Assembly: GCA_947626155.1 (NCBI GenBank) | Contig: CANQRC010000037.1 | Location: 1-8,846, forward strand | Direction: 5' to 3' | Origin: an uncultured Clostridia bacterium | GTDB taxonomy: Bacteria; Bacillota; Clostridia; Christensenellales; UBA1242 | DNA length: 8,846 nt | Shown: piece after piece, positions 7,286-8,846 of the stretch | How positions within the stretch are numbered: position 1 is the stretch's first letter | Layout of the letters: every line of letters begins with the position of its first letter | The notes under the pieces: generated by a model | Seen by the model: only the letters and a program-made list of their open reading frames with translations | Databases searched by the model: none | Told to the model about the DNA's origin: nothing | Made by a program: the position numbers and the translations under genes

Positions 7286-7983
7286 GTGGTTGGGATGAAA
7301 TTGAGGCTGGAATTGTCGCCAAGATAAACCTGAGGAACTTTTCCCGCAATCACACTTTCCGAAATCAAAACATCGGTCACGCTGTCAATTGTGTGGCTGT
7401 AAGCAGGCAAAATAAGGCTGACACTTGCAAAAAGTTGGATTGAAAGCGTATGATTTGTTTGATTGACGCCCGCACCTCTAAAATTGTTTTTAAAAGTGGA
7501 GGTCATTGCGCCAATGGAGACAAGTTTTAAATTCACCTTTGGCCCAAGCCCCACAAGAAAAGGAATGCCCGTAAAGGTGCCAAGCGCAACATCAATTCCA
7601 ATTTCACCCATTTTGTCAAGATTGATTTGCGCAACTTGATAAAAACGCCTCGCAATTCCGTTCAACTTAACTGTGTCAAGAGTGATAAGGGAAACGTTGC
7701 CAGATGTGTCATAAGTGATATCCACAATGTCTTCATACTTCAAATTTTCTTCATTCAAAACCTCATAAACGGCATCGCTGACGGCTGAGGTTGAAAGGGA
7801 AAAGATCATTTGCTCGGAAGCCTCAATCACAACCGGAAAAATAATCCCAAAAATATAGCCCAAAACAAGCCCAATAACAGAGAGAAAAACAAAAAGCAAA
7901 ATCCTCGTTTTTCGCTTTCTTCTCTTCTTATAAAGATTGTCATAATATGCCACCACAAAGTAATATATGATGCCAATTTGCAA
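7282..7983 (-). CDS. yunB: Sporulation protein YunB
   Basis: The protein has a basic N-terminus (KKRRKRK), one membrane span (about residues 27-49) and an outer domain of about 180 residues. The C-terminal half shows the YunB pattern: GIDVALGTFTGIPFLVGLGP (127-146), then FRGAGVNQTNHT, ILPAYSHTID and a final ISESVIAGKVPQVYLG. In Bacillus subtilis YunB is a membrane protein made in the mother cell under sigma-E and needed for efficient sporulation; its biochemical role is unknown. The start is uncertain. The longest reading opens at TTG 7983, but there is no ribosome site there and the promoter candidate upstream would begin transcripts near 7957. In-frame GTG codons at 7959-7957 and 7956-7954 are alternatives that keep the whole basic stretch and membrane span. 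It follows spoVAE in the same direction after a repeat-filled gap, fitting a spore gene cluster. Confidence 0.88.
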   Translation of the reverse strand: MQIGIIYYFVVAYYDNLYKKRRKRKTRILLFVFLSVIGLVLGYIFGIIFPVVIEASEQMIFSLSTSAVSDAVYEVLNEENLKYEDIVDITYDTSGNVSLITLDTVKLNGIARRFYQVAQINLDKMGEIGIDVALGTFTGIPFLVGLGPKVNLKLVSIGAMTSTFKNNFRGAGVNQTNHTLSIQLFASVSLILPAYSHTIDSVTDVLISESVIAGKVPQVYLGDNSSLNFIPTT

Positions 7984-7993
7984 AATTTGTCAA
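7964..7993 (-). promoter_or_regulatory. Candidate promoter of yunB
   Basis: TTGACA (7993-7988) on the minus strand is followed 18 bases later by CATATA (7969-7964), an imperfect -10. The -35 is exact, but the -10 is weak for sigma-A. An alternative reading is a mother-cell sigma-E promoter slightly downstream, using TCATATA (7970-7964) and GCATATTAT (7950-7942), but it would place the start within the coding frame. Neither is certain. Confidence 0.4.
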
Positions 7994-8008
7994 AAAACAA
8001 AATATCAA

Positions 8009-8046
8009 TATATGGTGTATTATGCAATTGCATACTACACCACATA
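8009..8046. repeat. 38-bp imperfect palindrome upstream of yunB
   Basis: The core GGTGTATTATGCAA then TTGCATACTACACC (8014-8041) is a 28-bp dyad centred between 8027 and 8028 with one mismatched pair (8020/8035). It extends to 8009-8046 with one further mismatch (8012/8043). There is no spacer at the centre and no adjacent T-run, so a protein-binding operator or a cruciform is more likely than a terminator. It ends about 16 bases upstream of the candidate -35 box of yunB. Confidence 0.85.
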
Positions 8047-8065
8047 AAGTATTATGCCACCGTCA

Positions 8066-8092
8066 AGATGTTTCGCTTCGCTCAACATGACA
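8066..8092 (-). repeat. Interspersed hairpin repeat, copy A (inverted)
   Basis: On the minus strand TGTC leads into ATGTT-GA-GC-GAA-GC-GA-AACAT-CT. The 5-bp foot ATGTT/AACAT flanks opposed GA/GA mismatches and the mini-hairpin GCGAAGC. It is in inverted orientation to copies B and C. Confidence 0.88.
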
Positions 8093-8106
8093 GCGCCGTG
8101 GCTGCT

Positions 8107-8170
8107 ATTCTGCTTTTCGCCGTAATCCTGCTCCATGCCGTCATTCTGCCCTTTATTATGCTGTCATTCT
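8107..8170 (+). repeat. Degenerate tandem array of repeat half-units
   Basis: The word ATTCT (or ATCCT), mostly followed by GC and preceded by GTC in later copies, recurs at 8107, 8125, 8143 and 8166, and continues into copy B at 8187, giving a period of 18-23 bases. These are 5' halves (GTCATTCT) of the hairpin repeat without their 3' arm. A further lone half-unit is at 8239-8249. They look like decayed or mosaic pieces of the same family. Confidence 0.65.
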
Positions 8171-8182
8171 ACCTTATTCTGC

Positions 8183-8212
8183 TGTCATTCTGAGGCGAAG
8201 CCGAAGAATCTC
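8183..8212 (+). repeat. Interspersed hairpin repeat, copy B
   Basis: TGTC leads into ATTCT-GA-GGC-GAA-GCC-GA-AGAAT-CTC. The foot ATTCT (8187-8191) pairs with AGAAT (8205-8209), GGC (8194-8196) pairs with GCC (8200-8202), the loop is GAA, and GA faces GA. It matches a repeat I remember as widespread in clostridial and other genomes (TGTCATTCTGAGCGAAGCGA type). Confidence 0.9.
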
Positions 8213-8261
8213 ATCCTCTTGCTGTCTCCGCTCTCCGCTGTCATTCTGAACCCATCCATGC

Positions 8262-8298
8262 TGTCATTCTGAACGAACGCAGTGGAGTGAAGGATCTC
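8262..8298 (+). repeat. Interspersed hairpin repeat, copy C (extended stem)
   Basis: TGTC leads into ATTCT-GA-AC-GA-AC-GCA-GT-GGA-GT-GA-AGGAT-CTC. ATTCT (8266-8270) pairs with AGGAT (8291-8295) through one T-G wobble, and AC/GT steps occur twice, separated by a GA/GGA internal loop, ending in a GCA triloop. It lies 6 bases beyond the spoVAE stop codon, so it could also form the 3' end structure of that transcript. Confidence 0.82.
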
Positions 8299-8304
8299 AA
8301 CCTC

Positions 8305-8673
8305 TTACTTTTTCGTGTGCGACTTAAAAATCAGCGCAAACAAAAACGCAAAGCCTATTGCCGCCGCAATTCCTCCAGCCGTGGCAGTAAGGCCTCCCGT
8401 GAAAATCCCAAGAAAGCCATGGGTTTTAACCGCGCCCATTGCCCCTTTTGCGAGTGAAGCGCCAAAGCCAATGATTGGAACATTCACGCCCGCCTTTGCA
8501 AAATCTGAAATGTAGTCATAAACGCCAATCGCCTGCAAAAACACACCGACAAGTTCAAATGTAACCAAAATTCTTGCGGAAGTGATGTTTGTTGTGATAA
8601 TTAAAATTTCACCAATCATACACACAAGTCCGCCAATCAAAAACACCCAAATATAGTCAATAAAAATTTCCAT
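8305..8673 (-). CDS. spoVAE: Stage V sporulation protein AE (SpoVAE/SpoVAEb)
   Basis: This 122-residue membrane protein is one of the conserved SpoVA proteins, which move calcium-dipicolinate into the developing forespore and let it out at germination; it acts in the spore inner membrane. The sequence fits the SpoVAC/SpoVAE family: hydrophobic spans at about 6-27, 32-50 and 99-116, the motif FLIGGLVCMIGEILI, the conserved ITSARILV segment (30-37), PIIGFGASLAKGAM (66-79) and the C-terminal GGLTATAGGIAAAIGFA. Its length is normal for the family. The ATG at 8673 follows AAGGAGG at a 4-base spacing, and the gene starts 9 bases after the spoVAD stop, so the two form one operon in the usual order. 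No terminator with a T-run follows. Confidence 0.95.
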   Translation of the reverse strand: MEIFIDYIWVFLIGGLVCMIGEILIITTNITSARILVTFELVGVFLQAIGVYDYISDFAKAGVNVPIIGFGASLAKGAMGAVKTHGFLGIFTGGLTATAGGIAAAIGFAFLFALIFKSHTKK

Positions 8674-8682
8674 TTTTCCTCC

Positions 8683-8846
8683 TTATGCCTCAATCACAAT
8701 CGCGTGACAAGTGCATGGAATTGTGTCGCCTTGCTGAGTTGATGTCGTGCTTAAAAGCGCGCCAGTTGGCATAAACAAAATTCTTTTATACTTCTTTTCT
8801 CTCAGTTTTTTGATGATAAACGAATTGAAAACCGTGGCGCAACACC
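8683..8846 (-). CDS. spoVAD: Stage V sporulation protein AD (C-terminal end only)
   Basis: Only the last 54 codons and the TAA stop (8685-8683) lie in the window; the gene continues past the right edge. The translation includes FIIKKLREKKYKRILFMPTG followed by ALLSTTSTQQGD and TIPCTCHAIVIEA, which matches the SpoVAD C-terminus (the family pattern is KYKRILFVATGALLSPTSxQQGESIPGIAHAV). SpoVAD has a thiolase/ketosynthase-like fold and binds dipicolinic acid for uptake into the spore. An oddity is CTC in place of the usual GIA before HAV, adding two cysteines close to the end. It lies directly upstream of spoVAE with the stop only 9 bases before its start. Confidence 0.93.
   Translation of the reverse strand, partial: CCATVFNSFIIKKLREKKYKRILFMPTGALLSTTSTQQGDTIPCTCHAIVIEA

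Larger units (their letters stand above)
7984..8304. other. Gene-free repeat-rich intergenic region between spoVAE and yunB
   Basis: These 321 bases hold no convincing gene. An open frame on the plus strand crosses them (7810-8193), but it runs through yunB and the repeats and has low-complexity coding. From left to right the region contains the yunB promoter candidate, a 38-bp imperfect palindrome (8009-8046), an inverted hairpin repeat (8066-8092), a degenerate tandem array (8107-8170) and two direct hairpin repeats (8183-8212 and 8262-8298). No T-run follows the hairpin nearest spoVAE, so no classic terminator is visible. Confidence 0.85.

Noticed and set aside
7942..8062. Direct repeat ATGCCACC at about 7946-7953 and 8053-8060
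   Set aside because: Only about 9-11 bases match and no larger duplicated unit can be recognised; it is too short to interpret.
7810..8193. A 127-codon plus-strand frame across the yunB 5' end and repeats
   Set aside because: It overlaps yunB, ends in repeat DNA encoding low-complexity hydrophobic sequence, and has no ribosome site.
8101..8298. CRISPR array
   Set aside because: The repeated units are short, irregularly spaced and imperfect, with no uniform spacers and no cas genes.

Overview
This window is a single-direction block: all eight genes lie on the minus strand, so transcription runs from high to low coordinates. The right end carries two spore genes, the 3' end of spoVAD and a complete spoVAE, followed by a yunB-type sporulation gene. 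With the AT-rich sequence, strong AGGAGG ribosome sites and a T-box leader, this points to an endospore-forming member of the Firmicutes, most likely an uncultured clostridial lineage. The exact taxon cannot be read from the window.

Layout in transcription order: spoVAD (partial, window edge to 8683); spoVAE (8673-8305); a 321-base gene-free stretch (8304-7984) with interspersed hairpin repeats, a degenerate tandem array and a 38-bp imperfect palindrome; yunB (about 7983-7282); an unknown helical protein with a near-consensus promoter and its own terminator (7239-6499); a HEPN-like/CBS-domain protein (6386-5619); a consensus sigma-A promoter and tRNA-Ile T-box leader (5611-5345) controlling ileS (5328-2209); a half-size ABC exporter starting 10 bases after ileS (2198-432); and the first 127 codons of a COG1092/RlmI-like SAM-dependent methyltransferase (381 to the left edge).

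The block divides into three functional parts. The spoVA genes and yunB belong to spore formation: SpoVA proteins import dipicolinic acid into the forespore and release it at germination. The two middle genes have no clear assignment; one of them carries the HEPN Rx4H motif. The ileS-ABC-methyltransferase run looks like an operon whose entry is gated by charged versus uncharged tRNA-Ile.

The most interesting non-coding signal is the repeat family between spoVAE and yunB. Its copies differ in sequence, but the differences compensate in the stems while the GA/GA mismatches and the GNA triloop are kept, which suggests that the folded hairpin itself is conserved.
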